From Haemonchus contortus (taxonomy: Eukaryota; Nematoda; Chromadorea; Rhabditida; Trichostrongylidae), in NCBI GenBank assembly GCA_000469685.2, contig LS997562.1, forward strand, positions 16,524,325-16,588,324: a stretch of DNA of 64,000 nt, given 5' to 3'. Position numbers and translations under genes: made by a program. The notes beneath the pieces were generated by a model. That model was not told the origin of the DNA. It was given only the letters and a program-made list of their open reading frames with translations, and ran no database searches. The number at the start of each line of letters is the position of its first letter. The stretch's first letter is position 1. This document shows, in pieces, positions 48,376 through 62,023 of the stretch.

Positions 48376-50997
48376 ATGGAAGTCCTGTCTATGCGGCAGA
48401 AAATCGTACTAGCTAGACAGGCCATTCACTTTCTCCACCGATGCTTGCGAAACAGAATAGTTCCGAACTTCATAAGAAGGAAGAATCTGTTCGAAACATG
48501 TGGCAAGCCAAAGGAAAGCCATCGTCTGCACGCAATCGAGTTTCAAGTCCTACGCACAGCTATAAGAAGCAAAAAGGATCTCATGTATTCTTTGTTGATG
48601 AAGTGTGCTTCCAAAGAGTTGTGTTGTGAAAGATTGCTGCCGAGCCGAGTCTGGAGGAGAATAGTGGGTGAGTCAAAAGTCATTTGTGATTCCATTCGTT
48701 CTAGGACTAAAGTAAAACTGCAGGGAAAGTTCAACGGGTTTGTGGATGAACAGCGAAGTCGCGTACCAGGCACGCAAGTTGCGTGTGAAAACTTCGGGAG
48801 TAGCCCTACAGCTGGTGGATGTGGGGAGAATGGGGGCAGCCCAAGGGTCACGGTGCTTGGCAATATCTGTTTATCCAACGATGCGCTATCTGCTTTGGAC
48901 TCAGGACCCAGCTTTTCCCCTAGCCGTTCTCTAAGCTACATCATATCACGCAAAATTGTGGGTAATCTGCAATCACTGCATGATCGCTTGCGGTATAGGG
49001 CAAAAGTCAGTAGACAACTCGGGGGTTGCAATAGTGTGAGCAGCTCTGGCATACCGCCACCACCCTTCCCCTCTACGTATCTCGGGTCACAGGAGCGTGA
49101 TCATGAAGTAGATTCCAAATTCCGAATTTTTTTCGGACTCGTTGTTCGCTATTCTGCGTTCAAATATTGCAAAACCGACTATAAGGAATCTTACCTTGGC
49201 TCAAAGAAGGGGTTTAAGGGAGCTAAAACAACTTTAAGATGCTGGAGCTATAAAGATCAGTGTGAGCGACAAAGGGGGAGAATTTGTAGTTTTGTCGCAG
49301 GATATGGAAAGAGCGATCACTCGTTCACACTTACAGGACATGACCGTTTACCAACATGCAACATATGAGGAATTCACTAAACAGTACCGCCGCTTGTTTA
49401 GGAAGTGGACAGAATTGGCACGAGCTGCCAGCCTTCCTAAAAACATCATAATGCGACTGAAAAGTGAACTCCCTATCTGTCCGGTCTTGTACGTGCTCAT
49501 AAAAACCCATAAAATTCCCCCGGGAGGCGCAACCTTGGATGACCCGTGTCATTTCAAGGTTAGACCTATCGTTAGTAATGTCGGTGGCCCAACGGATAGA
49601 ATTTCATGGTTTCTGAATTTAATACTTGTACAGCTTTTAAAGTATCTTCCTGCTCACCTTCCCAACACCAACGCGCTGCTAATGAAACTTCGTGATGCTA
49701 GGTTAGAAGGAGAAAGCGTGATGGAGTCCTTTGACGTCACCTCGCTGTACACTAATGTGTCAAATGACTGTGCTATGCAAGCAATAAGTGAAATCCTCAA
49801 CGAACATGAAAACTCTGTTAATCTATATGGCCTTTCAATACCTCAGGTCATGACACTCCTCGGAGAGTGTCTATCGTGCAACATATTTAAATGGTCGGGC
49901 GAGTATTACCAACAGATTAGAGGACTAGCGATGGGGCAAAGGCTTGCACCAGTACTCGCAGTGGCATTCATGTCAAAAATTGAGCAACCTGTTTTAGAAC
50001 GTAGACCCATTCTATACTGTCGGTATATAGACGATTGCTTTATTGTGTGCTCCACCCAAGTGGAGATGGACACCTGTTTCGAATTGTTCAACCAACAGTC
50101 GGAACATATAAAGCTCACACGGGAGAAACCGACAGACGACTGGCTCGCGTTCCTCAATGTCCAGGTTCGGATAACTGCGGGTACCTTTAGGATAAAATGG
50201 TATCGTAAGCCTACCAGCAAGAACATACTAGTCCACTTCCGTTCCGCCCATCCATCGAACACTAAGAAGGCCATCATAAGGAATATGTTGCACACTGCCT
50301 CTCGGGTTTCCTCAGGAGGCGAGGAGAAAACAGAGTCGATCGACAGGCGCTCCGCATAGCACAGGCAAACGGCTACGAAACCTCAGGGTTCCCATTTCGA
50401 CACAGGCGAAGGGCGGTCGCACTTAATCTTCACGAGGAAGGGGAAACAAAAGTTCCATTTTGTGTCCCGTTCATATCAGACGAATTAAGTGCGGCCATAC
50501 GATCATGTGTGAAGAAGGCAGGTCTTCAGGACATGGTGAGAGTCGTGGATATTCCACCCTCGAACCTCAAACAACGATTGGTCCGAAATCGCCTGTACGA
50601 CCGCCTGTGCACAACGCCTTCGTGTGTCGTATGCCCGTACGGTAAGGAAGGAGACTGCATGTCATCCGGTGTTGTATATTTAATATCGTGCCTGCAGTGT
50701 AAAGAGGAGTATATTGGGGAAACAGGCAGGCCTCTTTGCATCAGGATAAAGGAGCACCTGGATGGCATGCAAAAGTCGAGAACAGCTACTCCTCTAGGAG
50801 AACATAGGGTACGATGTCATGGGAACATGAGGTTCGAGGTGACGGTCACGATATTATCACGTGAATCTGATATTGCGGCGCGGCGAACCTTAGAGGCCTT
50901 TTGGATCATGGCCAAGGCCCCTAAAATTAATCGGAGGGAAGAGTGCGTGGCGGTTACCACAGAGCTGGCGCCCTTTGCAGCACTATGTGGGTTTTGA
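48376..50997 (+). pseudogene. Penelope RT / GIY-YIG polyprotein, full-length + copy
   Basis: Starts at the ATG 48376 (MEVLSMRQKIVLARQ, then FLHRCLRNRIVPNFI), a basic N-terminal region typical of Penelope proteins, followed by LSNDALSALDSGPSFSPS. Lesions relative to the - arm: one extra T in the run 49127-49133, a TAA at 49235-49237 where the other copy has a Ser codon, and one base missing near 50340. Between these the reverse transcriptase is open (49262-50359) with the catalytic YIDD at 50024-50035. The GIY-YIG endonuclease is open from 50509 to the stop at 50997. The linker carries a CPYGKEGDC-type Cys motif before GIY-YIG. The protein would copy the element RNA by target priming at nicks made by its own endonuclease. 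This copy is broken as written. Confidence 0.87.
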
Positions 50998-51356
50998 CCT
51001 ACGCTGTCGATCCCCCGCGGGGTCCTCTCGGCGGCTCGGGGTCAGGGGGCTTATACAGTAATCGATAGGAGTTGATTTGGAAGGGGTCAGCGGCGCGCTC
51101 GGCCTTGTGTGGCTTTTGAGGAGGCTTGATCTACGTGATCAGCCCCTCGGAGTTCCCTGGAGCAAGTTGACCTGAGGCTTACCCTATTTAAACCGCAGCC
51201 ACACCAGCTTAGGGTGATCGGTGGACCCCAAAGGTCGACTGTCCCAAAGGTTAGTTACCATCTTTCGACTTCCTAGTAGTTTGCGCCCTTTGAACTTTCT
51301 TTGTAGATTGAAATAGTGCTTGATCGGATGGTTTCTCAAGTGCCTTTTGTCTTTCC

Positions 51357-51394
51357 AGGCTCCGAGGAAGGTGAAGGCACCGAAACGTCAGCCT
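51357..51394 (+). ncRNA. hammerhead-ribozyme-like motif, + arm
   Basis: A 38-base motif with hammerhead type I layout: stem I AGGCT (51357-51361) pairs with AGCCT (51390-51394), core CCGAGGA, stem II GGTG/CACC, GAAA, then CGTC, which leaves only a one- or two-base stem III and a GUC cleavage site. Minimal hammerheads of this kind are reported in Penelope elements and are thought to act as dimers. The second core base is C instead of the conserved U (CUGANGA), which would be expected to weaken or abolish cleavage. An AATAAA follows directly. Confidence 0.6.
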
Positions 51395-51488
51395 AATAAA
51401 GTTTGTTAATATCTCGGTTGTACAGCTTAAACAGTCAACTTCAAACTAAGGGAAGAATGCCGAGATTCATCGACAGTCGCACATGGAC

Positions 51489-51505
51489 ACTGCCTCGGCA
51501 AAGTT
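51489..51505 (+). repeat. 17-bp direct repeat, right (putative target-site duplication)
   Basis: Perfect copy of 45979-45995. Confidence 0.75.
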
Positions 51506-51904
51506 GAATAATTGAATAATTCCGATGTACTCAGTTCACTTACCATAGGAACTGGATGACCAGCACCATCTCAATGATCGGGTTAGGCCGAGGATCCTAT
51601 GCAAACCGGCCAGAATGACGCTGAAAATGCATTGATATTTTGCAGTTGCCACGAAAGATACTCGTGTAAAGCATACGAACGTAATAAACTGCGCTGGATT
51701 CAAATCTTGGAGAAATATGAATACGCATGAGCGGCACGCACGACCTTTACAATCAACTATTTCTGTATAAGCGTCGATAAGTGGTCCTGAAAAGTCTTAC
51801 CATTAGTATGCTCGAAACAGAAAAAAATGACATGTCTTTGCACGTCTTTGGCCATGATGATTGAAACGGTATGTAGGTGCATTTCGTGCTAGACACCATT
51901 TATA

Positions 51905-52325
51905 TCTCAAAGTTCCAGTATTGTCATGTTGCATACTACGAGCTCAGGATGTGGGGAGCCGACGGTATAGACAAGTAATTTGTTTGGAGCGGCGCCCATA
52001 AGGCTTAATTTATCAGCCAGCTCAACACCCAAGGAGGGCTGGTCTGCCCCCTTGTTCAGCAGAATTTCTACATTTTTCCATCGATATCGCACGGCATCTT
52101 TCTAGTCACTTGTGCCACTCCCGTCAGCAAGGAGACACGGCTAGCCGCACGCTCAGAGTTATTCCATTGTTTTCGTGAAACGTCGTCATGCAATGAGGCA
52201 AGAGCTGTACCCGCATCAGGAAGGAGTACCCATTTGTTGCTTCGATATCGTATAATCATCAAAGTATCTATTACAAGCTGGTCGTTGTTCAAAAGCCTCT
52301 GCGCCTCTGCTCCTGCTGATTCCAA
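51905..52325 (-). pseudogene. BEL/Pao-type retrotransposon peptidase (DUF1758) relic
   Basis: The - strand gives VTRKMPCDIDGKM and, after a one-base frame change near 52075, WKNVEILLNKGADQPSLGVE, then LADKLSLMG. This is the layout of the aspartic peptidase of Pao-like LTR retrotransposons, in which the active site is L-L-D-x-G-A. Here the Asp is Asn (LLNKGAD), so the site is dead. No LTR, reverse transcriptase or integrase was found nearby. It is an old fragment of an LTR element and has no bearing on the neighbouring protease gene. Confidence 0.6.
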
Positions 52326-52570
52326 ACGGCAAGGCGATTGTTTAGTACGAGGTGACTTGCAAAGACAGACGATGGCAAGCCGACTATAGAGATCTCAGGA
52401 TCGGGTCAAAGACAGCTGGGCGCATCTGTGGGTTCAGCCGTCGTCAATCAAGGCCTTATGGTCGAACTCTTTTTATCTTCACCGATTGAGAAAGTTCTAC
52501 CCATGCAACTCATGTTCAGACTGAATGAACCATGCCGTTCCTGGAAATGTGATAAAATCACATGAAAACT

Positions 52571-52612
52571 TTTTATTGAATGTATTTATTTGCTCATCAT
52601 CCGTTGGACACG
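52571..52612 (-). promoter_or_regulatory. 3' UTR with polyadenylation signals of the aspartic protease gene
   Basis: On the - strand, within 45 bases after the stop codon, there is AAATAAATA and then AATAAAA, both good nematode poly-A signals. This fits a very short 3' UTR. Confidence 0.55.
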
Positions 52613-54873
<2,261 letters not shown>

Positions 54874-54905
54874 CTGGATGACTGCAATAGTAGTGACAAA
54901 AGATT

Positions 54906-55779
54906 TTTCGAATTTATATTAGATTAAGTGTATTTGAGAATGATGTACGGGCAGTTGACGGCTAAGCGCACAAGCTTGGGGACAATCGAGATTTGACAGA
55001 ATTGCATCCAAACCTTCATCTAACCTTCCTATGAGTCGTTCTCATAGATGTGAGCTTTGGTGTGTCTGCCGAGGGAAGTTGAACATCTGGGTTCGATGAT
55101 TTACTTTGTCCATGTTGGCTAGTTGACAAGCCAGTATTAATGTTCACAGCGTGATGAGCGAAACATCGCAGTGTTTTCAAGTTTGGTTCGAACACCGACA
55201 TGAAGCGATACTCTCGGGAGAGCTTCATCCAGCAAATTTCCCTCAGCTTGTAGATTGAGCTGGTTATCCGGAATCGAGCGTTTCTCATGCGATTTCAAAA
55301 TTTGTGGGTAAAATGTGGGAAAGATGGGCAAATTCCCCAATCCCTTGAAAGTTCTGTCAACATAAGACGATCCTGAAATAACTCTGGAGGCAACAAGAAA
55401 AGAACGAAACAACTGGATGCGTTGCTGGTCTTCAACTGGGAGCTCAAGCCTTTTATAGCCGATATTCTGATTCCATGTTAACCTATGAAAATTGGGACTG
55501 CAATTGTCGTTTGAAGCTATTATTATTAATGCGATGTAATTCCAAACAAGGATCGCCCATTTTCAAAAGATTATCCAAGGCAATCGCTGTGTCAACAAGC
55601 CTCAGGACATTATGGTGTCAGAGAAGCGCCACTAAAAAATTCCCTGTGTCAGCTATGGTTATTTGGATAGCCACTTTCTGCTCTGAGTCGTTGAAAAACA
55701 GTATCACCTCCTCCATAGCACCACCGGTCGATCAGGCACCAATCCCGTAGCTGTATGCTCGTATTGAGAGAAAATAGAA
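54906..55779. other. upstream region of the aspartic protease gene
   Basis: Presumed to contain the promoter of the - strand protease gene. Two overlapping - strand open frames (55288-55016 and 55412-55137) show no known domain and no convincing splice borders, so no gene is called. Confidence 0.35.
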
Positions 55780-56214
55780 TCATTCGAAAAGGAGGCAATA
55801 GAGTTTGAGACATGGAGTCTTCCAAAAAGGAGTTAGAGGGACGTGATAAGAACGACTTCGCTGGAGCTCAAGTAACCGCAGGAAATGCCTAAGGTAGAAG
55901 GAAGTGGAGACAACTGCCAAGAAAAGCGGACCCTTTGACGGTGCAAAAGGTAACGTTAGGGCGAAGAGCAAGGAGAACAAATGTACAGGAGGATTTGTTG
56001 CAAAATTACATTGAGAAAACCAAGAAATTTTATCTGTGGGTCCCCCGACATCGCTTATACTGGGTCTGACTTTGAACCCTGGAGGGTCGTTCGAGCTCAA
56101 GTCTGCAAAGGTAACCTTAAGCGCCCTGATAAGAGTGTGCAAAACAGGGCACAGCGGCAGATCACTCCTCAGACGATTGATCGTGGAGCTTAGCAGTTCA
56201 GCGACCTTCGTCAC
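55780..56214 (-). pseudogene. diverged Penelope-like reverse transcriptase relic
   Basis: The - strand reads LPLCPVLHTLIRALKV, then FKVRPSISDVGGPTDKISWF. These align with LPICPVLYVLIKTHKI and FKVRPIVSNVGGPTDRISWF of the composite element 5 kb away, with the same spacing. After KISWF the similarity fades and the rest of the open frame is not Penelope-like. It is much more diverged than the two arms are from each other, so it is an older insertion or a different lineage. Confidence 0.7.
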
Positions 56215-56840
56215 GCAACACCAGGCTTTGTTCAGTTTTCTTTTCAGTTTTCAGTTTAGTTCGTGAATTCGGAGATGGCTGTTGCGTTGCAGGAGTGGCT
56301 GCGGTAAGCTAGGATCCAGGAACTTTCATAACGTCGGGTACTTATTTAGACTGCTTTAATCAGCTCGTGGAAGTATTTTTTGAGATGGAGATTCTGTGAG
56401 TTATTTACGTGTATATGGACAACAGCTTCCCCGCCTACTCTGCTACCCTGAGGGTCACAGCGGTATACAGTGTATTTCGAGTTCACACTGAGAATGGCGT
56501 CATGTGTGGTACTTGGTTCGCACCAGCTCTCTGTTATGAATACTGCTCTAAGTTTGTTCCGAAGCAGAAAATTAATCTCCGGTATTTTGTTTACAACAGA
56601 ACGTGCATTGTGCAGAAAAAATCGATACGTTGCCTTTGCATTGGATAAATTATTAATGTTCGACTGTGAAACCCCACTGAGTGCATAGGTTGTTCTTGTA
56701 TCCTAGCTTATACCCACAGGGAACACTGGCGGTTTGGTATCGATTCGACCATGGAGGAGGGGCAATGTTCCAACAAGTCGAATCAGTTCGATCGCTAGAC
56801 TGAGAAGAGTGGCTAATGAGCTCGCTAGCGGGGAGGTCGC
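56215..56840. other. no gene recognised
   Basis: Short open frames only; nothing supported. Confidence 0.35.
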
Positions 56841-56844
56841 GGGT

Positions 56845-57172
56845 GGTCCTTACAATCAATTCGCGTATGGCTAGATCACGAGCCACGGAGGACAGCTTAC
56901 CTTCTTCGCGGTTCATGATTCCCGCTTTTTGTCGAAGTGATCGATCGTAGGCCAGCTCCTGCTTCGTACAACCGTTCTCGCATTTGAGTGGACGAGTGGA
57001 CGAAGTCTTTTCTCAATGAGAATCGTCCAGCTCCCATGTGGTCCAATAATCTATCGCGGAGGTGCTGGTTACCTAGACTGATTTTTATTATTCGTGGCCT
57101 AGGATTTTTCGAAACAGGGTTCATCTTCGGATACCTATGTGCAACGATTCTGCCACTATTGAACTCATTCAA
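56845..57172 (-). pseudogene. LINE ORF1-like relic, second copy
   Basis: The - strand reads NPRPRIIKISLGNQHLRDRL, LDHMGAGRFSLRKDFVHSS and, after a frame change near 56905, EEGKLSSVARDLAIREL. It is the same protein family as the relic at 0.43-0.98 kb. No ORF2 is nearby. Confidence 0.55.
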
Positions 57173-58481
57173 GAGTCTTGATCACCTGAGAAAAATATCA
57201 CTTCTTCTAACGCTTCTTTGTCGCACACATTGGTGGCCTTCTGACCTGTTCACCAATGCCGACCCAGGTGATCCGGCATGCGTTCCCATCGAAAAATTTT
57301 TGAGCCCGCTTTGAATTTTACCAAAGTGCTATAGAGAACTGACCTGGAGTTGTCACTTTGGTCGGTTCTCGCTGAAAGTTTTCGATAAGCGGCATTGAGT
57401 TTCTCCAGCATATAGCTCTGAGACTTGGGATATTGATAAAAAGCTCAAACACCCTGTCAAACTTTTCAAAATATTCGTCTCATCTCTCCAGCATGTATGG
57501 GTTGTAGCTAGGATGGTGCAGCAGCAGATAAGCATTTTTAGCGGCATGAGTGCACAGAGAAGAGAGCAGCCGGGCAAGATGAGGTCAACACGGGGAGTGA
57601 CCTAAGAGTGAAGCAAGGAAGTTCAAACCGTCTTTCAAACTTTCGTAGGCTCTTTGTTTCAGTCTTTGATAGATTTAAGTCGATACAAAAACTTCATCAA
57701 TACAGCAAAAACATTCGTTCCCTCTCGTAGCGCATTATCTGCCGATACTGTATTTTTTATCGATATTTTGGATTATCTGATTCACACAACCTGAACGTTA
57801 AGAAAGAAGCAACTGTTGACCTGAGAACTGTTGTCGCACAGGCGCACAAGCTACTCGATATGCAGGTTGCCTACAAAGTCCGCAAAAGGTAGGCTGGATG
57901 GAATAGATGGACTGGCTGAAATTTCGATTTTTACTTTCTGCTGGATTATATCCACAACTGTTGCGCAAGAGACGTTGAGGGAATATAGTTGTAAACACAG
58001 CGATCGATGGGGCAACCGATATGGACGAGCCCTGATTTGTACTACTCTAGATGGGACTACTACTCATTCACTTTTTTTGAGAGGGGAGGTGATGATAGTC
58101 TTGTGGGTGTATGTAGGCGTGTGTGTATGTGTGTGTAACGGTGTGTGTGTCGGTGTATCTTTGACTAAAAACTCATAACACCTTCTCCCGTGGACCTTGA
58201 GTGTTCGATTCGGTAGGATCCACACGGCAGAATGGGAACACTGATGGCTGGTGGCAAACTAGATCTTTCCTGAAGGTAGAGAGGGATGCGCGGAAATTGT
58301 CAAGCTGAACCTAGATCGCACAGATCCGATAAGTGTATAGGAAGTAAGGGAAGGCTGATGGCAGGTGACATGACTGGAGATGAAAGAAGAGAGAATGAAC
58401 AAAGTTTTTCGAACACACATGAGTTGAGGGGATTCTGCCCATGAGAGGCAAGGCGCTCATGAAGCCTTTGTGTCTGACCGA

Positions 58482-58569
58482 AAATTTATAAATCCTGTTC
58501 TCCTGCACCGGACCGTCCAAATTTGAAATTTATAAACCCTGTTCTCCTGTACCGGACCGTCCAAATTTG
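58482..58569. repeat. tandem duplication, two 44-bp units
   Basis: Unit 1 (58482-58525) and unit 2 (58526-58569) both start with AAATTTATAAA and end with CCGTCCAAATTTG, and differ at only two positions. It looks like a recent slippage or duplication. Confidence 0.8.
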
Positions 58570-61499
58570 GGAGGATGTAGGCAGCAGGCCAGCTTCACAC
58601 GGAAAGGAGCGTTTGTTGGGCGATCCGACTGGTCGGGGTAAAAACACGTAACTGAGCTATAATAAATCAAGTTACTTGAGCCGGACTCCGCTAATGATTG
58701 GCGGGTAAGCACGGATTCTTTCTGTCCACCTAAACTTAAGGTTTACAGATTTGGAAAAGATAAAGGCAGCGAGCGATTTTCAACTCAAAAAAAGGAGGGT
58801 AGCTTGGTACGAAACGGGCAATTCGACTGATGAAAATATAAGCGACGGCTTGGGGTCAGAAGGTTTGATAGTGGTTTTGGGGAGTAAATCGTCATATTGA
58901 AGACAACCAGTTGAAGAAGCTCCTCGTCATAAGGTAATTTGTTGAAGATCACAGTGAAGAGGGCAATTTCAAGCGAAAGCTGGAAGTGTTAGGATTTCTC
59001 TGTTCATACTGAGTGCTCACAAGTGTTCCGATTGATTTCAGCAGTCTTTGGTGGATGTGCACGAAATAGTGGAGCTGCATGAAGTTTTTTCGAGGAAGCT
59101 CGAATCCAAACTTTTCTAAGTGAGAGACCCAAATTCGCTGCTTACGACAAGTTCATTTTTCAACACTGGGCAGAGGAAACAGTATTGGGACCGGAAGATC
59201 AACATCAACACTACTGGTGTAAACATTTTCAGCGAAAATATGGGAAGCTTCCTCATAAACGGCCGACCCACACATCAGAGTCGAAAAGGTGAACGTTTTC
59301 ATGAATAGGAGATAGCTATGCTCAGTCATCAGTGATGTCAAGCAAAAAGATGTGAGAAGGAACCTTAATGGTTGGTTCTCCCCGAAACAAAAAAAAAGGT
59401 TTCTACAGAAACATATTTCAACAAATCTACAGTTGACCAACAATTAGTATAACACTTTGGGAAATTAAAGTAGAGAGGTTTCGGAACGGAATTATTCACC
59501 TGTTGATATCCTTCGGACCCAAAAAGCATTTTTAGCTATTTATTTGAAGGCCAGGTCCCATGCTATAGGGAGGATAGGATATATGTACAAGCTGCTTGTG
59601 TGGTTAGGCACGGTATCTGGCGATGGTGCATATCTTCGAGCCCTAGGTATGTTCGTTTTTAGATTAATAACTTTGAAAGATTCGTAGTAAGACTTCAAAC
59701 TACATAGGTGTGCAATGACGTAGGAGGTCTTTCCATAAGGGATTTTACGTCTGTACTAGAGGATTGCCACGAATGAACAAGCCAGTTCGTAAAAACGTTG
59801 CTGGCCATTGCATTGCAATGATCTCATTTTTCTTCTCAATTTTCGGTACTCTGGGCATATCGAGAAGGGCTTCCGTGTCATAGGGCATGAATACGTATTA
59901 GAAAATTCACACAGTCTTCTATCGACAGCCTCTGTTTAATATTGCCTCATCAGCTGTGGGAACTGTACTAAGTGGCAATGAAGCCAGTATTTAATGGACG
60001 AATGGCTTCTGAAAGCATCACACTCCTACCATGATCGTTTGTCGTCACCGCCACCCATGACAGCTCTCTTCTCCTCTCAGTAAAAGCGCACATTCAAATG
60101 CAGGTGCATTCCTCATGCTAGTCGATAAAGTAGAGCATCTTCATCCGGATCTGATTTATAACTAGATGCCACCTTCCCTTTGTTGTTACAAGAGAAGGTA
60201 TCTGTCACGACGTCGGGTGGAGAATCTTTGAGGCACTTTACAATTGATAGTAACAAATTCAACCTTCTACTATGTGGCTCTAGACTTTAATACAAACAGT
60301 TATAGCCATATTAAAGCTTATTGTTGCCCTCATTCCCGGGGAATATCAATTTCAATTTCTGACTTTTCCTCTCGCTCAGCCGTGTTTTTTGAATGCACTG
60401 ATCCTGCTTTCCTTTCAAGCAGCTAATATTTGATAGAATCATCACAGTTCACTATCTTTTTGATTATTGGATGCTTGAGTGTACGGAAGAGAAATGCAAA
60501 GTAGTTGGAGAGACTGGGAACCATTCTTTACATTCAGATAGATGAATAGAAGTGGAAAAAATTAAAAGGCCGATCTGAAAGTTTTTAGTCTTTGCAATGA
60601 CGTCCAGGTGTTGGCTAGTTATGAACACAATCGGACGGGACTCGAACCCTAGCTATAAAATCAGTTAATAAAGGCATCAAGTCAAAACTATGTCTAATCA
60701 GTCAACGGTTTCTCACGGCTTCATGAACTAAATTCTGCAGAGCTCACGAGCTAAAAGACCGTAGTCCCGAAAATTTGTGCGCTAGTCTCTCAAGGTTGGC
60801 AATTTATGGACAAAACTTCAGTCTGTGCGCTAGTTCTCAGCTCAGTTTTCAGCAGAAGAAATCGCATAGGGAACATGTTGAACATTCTGTATGTCTTGGA
60901 CAATGTGATAGCGATGACATCTAGAGACCGTAACTCGGGGAAGAGGTGATGAAAATGGACGCGGGAGGCAACGTTAGGTAGGGTATGAAAAGCTCTCCCA
61001 AATACATACCAACGAAAATTGCCCGAGGACTTTGACTCATTTTGACCGAGGTCTTGTAGTTATCGCTATATATGTATAAATGAACCTAGTTGGTCTCTGT
61101 GTTTGATTGTGGTTTAATTGCAGATGTTCTCCTCTACATTTCCAAAGATAGTACACCTTCTTGTCTTATTCGGTATTCTTCCAGTGGTTCGGACGACAGT
61201 CAGTATCACACCCTTTTTCATATTGTGCGAATAACTGCAATAAAATATAGAGGATAAGTTCAGCAGTGACAATCTTAAGTATTTCAATTGGGTTGTAAAC
61301 GTAGATTCAGAACTGTTCGTCGGTGACAAAGAGAACGAGAGACCCAGCAGAAGTCTGATAACGCACGGCACTTTTCAACTAATCATTCCTCGATGTACGA
61401 GATTACGCTACGACGTGGGTGGCGTTTGAACGAGATTCCAGTAGCTGCATTGCAAAGAGTTAACTATTCGTGACGGCATTCGTAAGCATAATGGATAAA

Positions 61500-61720
61500 A
61501 GAATAAGGTTTTTTCGGCGTTAATCAGTCTCGTCTGAGGGATGCGCTCCCGCACTCGACTTCCATTCGAAGCAGCGTCGTAATTGCGTGTGTGTCCTATG
61601 TAATGACTTGCGTTGTCCAGCCGAAGTACAAGTCAGTGTTTTTATCCTCCCAGACGAGTCTGGCACCAATTGACCGACCCCAGAAGGGCGGAAGGGAAGG
61701 CTCGGCGAGATGATTTTGCG
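61500..61720 (-). repeat. tRNA-like SINE copy (partial)
   Basis: Carries 'gtctgagggatgcgctcc', 'atgacttgcgttgtccagcc' and 'cctcccagacgagtctgg', shared with the copies at 27.8 and 41.9 kb. The tRNA-like head (right side here) is missing or replaced after about 61720. Confidence 0.6.
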
Positions 61721-62023
61721 GCAGTCTACAGTTCAAACCCTTCTGTACCTCACATATGCAGCTCTCTCTTTGAACAGACGATGCCTGCTTGGCCTTCTCA
61801 GGAGACACAGGGTTTCAACAAAAGACAATTTTTGAAGCTCTTTTTATATCAAAGTTTCCCTTTGAGTGACTATCAGGGCTAAATGTGGCTCATCCCAGAA
61901 AACCATTTCTTTTAGGGGAATCTATCAAAAATGCTCTAAACATGCTAGATTGAATAATGCTGTAAGAAGCTACGAACGGGTTTTGGGAGGCATCATTGCT
62001 GGCTGACTAAGCTTAGGTTTCTA

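Larger units (their letters stand above)
45996..51488. mobile_element. composite Penelope-like retroelement (head-to-head copies)
   Basis: A + copy (about 48338-51446) and a - copy (about 48337-45996) meet at their 5' sides. The - copy lacks about 765 bases of the 5' end. The two arms (45996-48337 and 49103-51446) are almost identical inverted repeats of 2.34 kb; the differences I saw are scattered single bases. Both encode a Penelope-type reverse transcriptase fused to a GIY-YIG endonuclease, and both end in the same 3' UTR with a hammerhead-like motif. About 42 bases beyond the right arm (51447-51488) have no partner on the left, like the short extension described for Penelope itself. A 17-bp direct repeat flanks the whole, so it probably inserted as one unit. 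Complex copies with terminal repeats in direct or inverted orientation are known for Penelope elements. Confidence 0.88.
57173..62021. other. largely unassigned; TG-rich patch, 44-bp tandem pair, SINE
   Basis: No gene recognised. A (TG)-rich patch lies at about 58108-58160, two 44-bp tandem units at 58482-58569 and one SINE copy at 61.5 kb. Short open frames show no domain. Confidence 0.4.
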
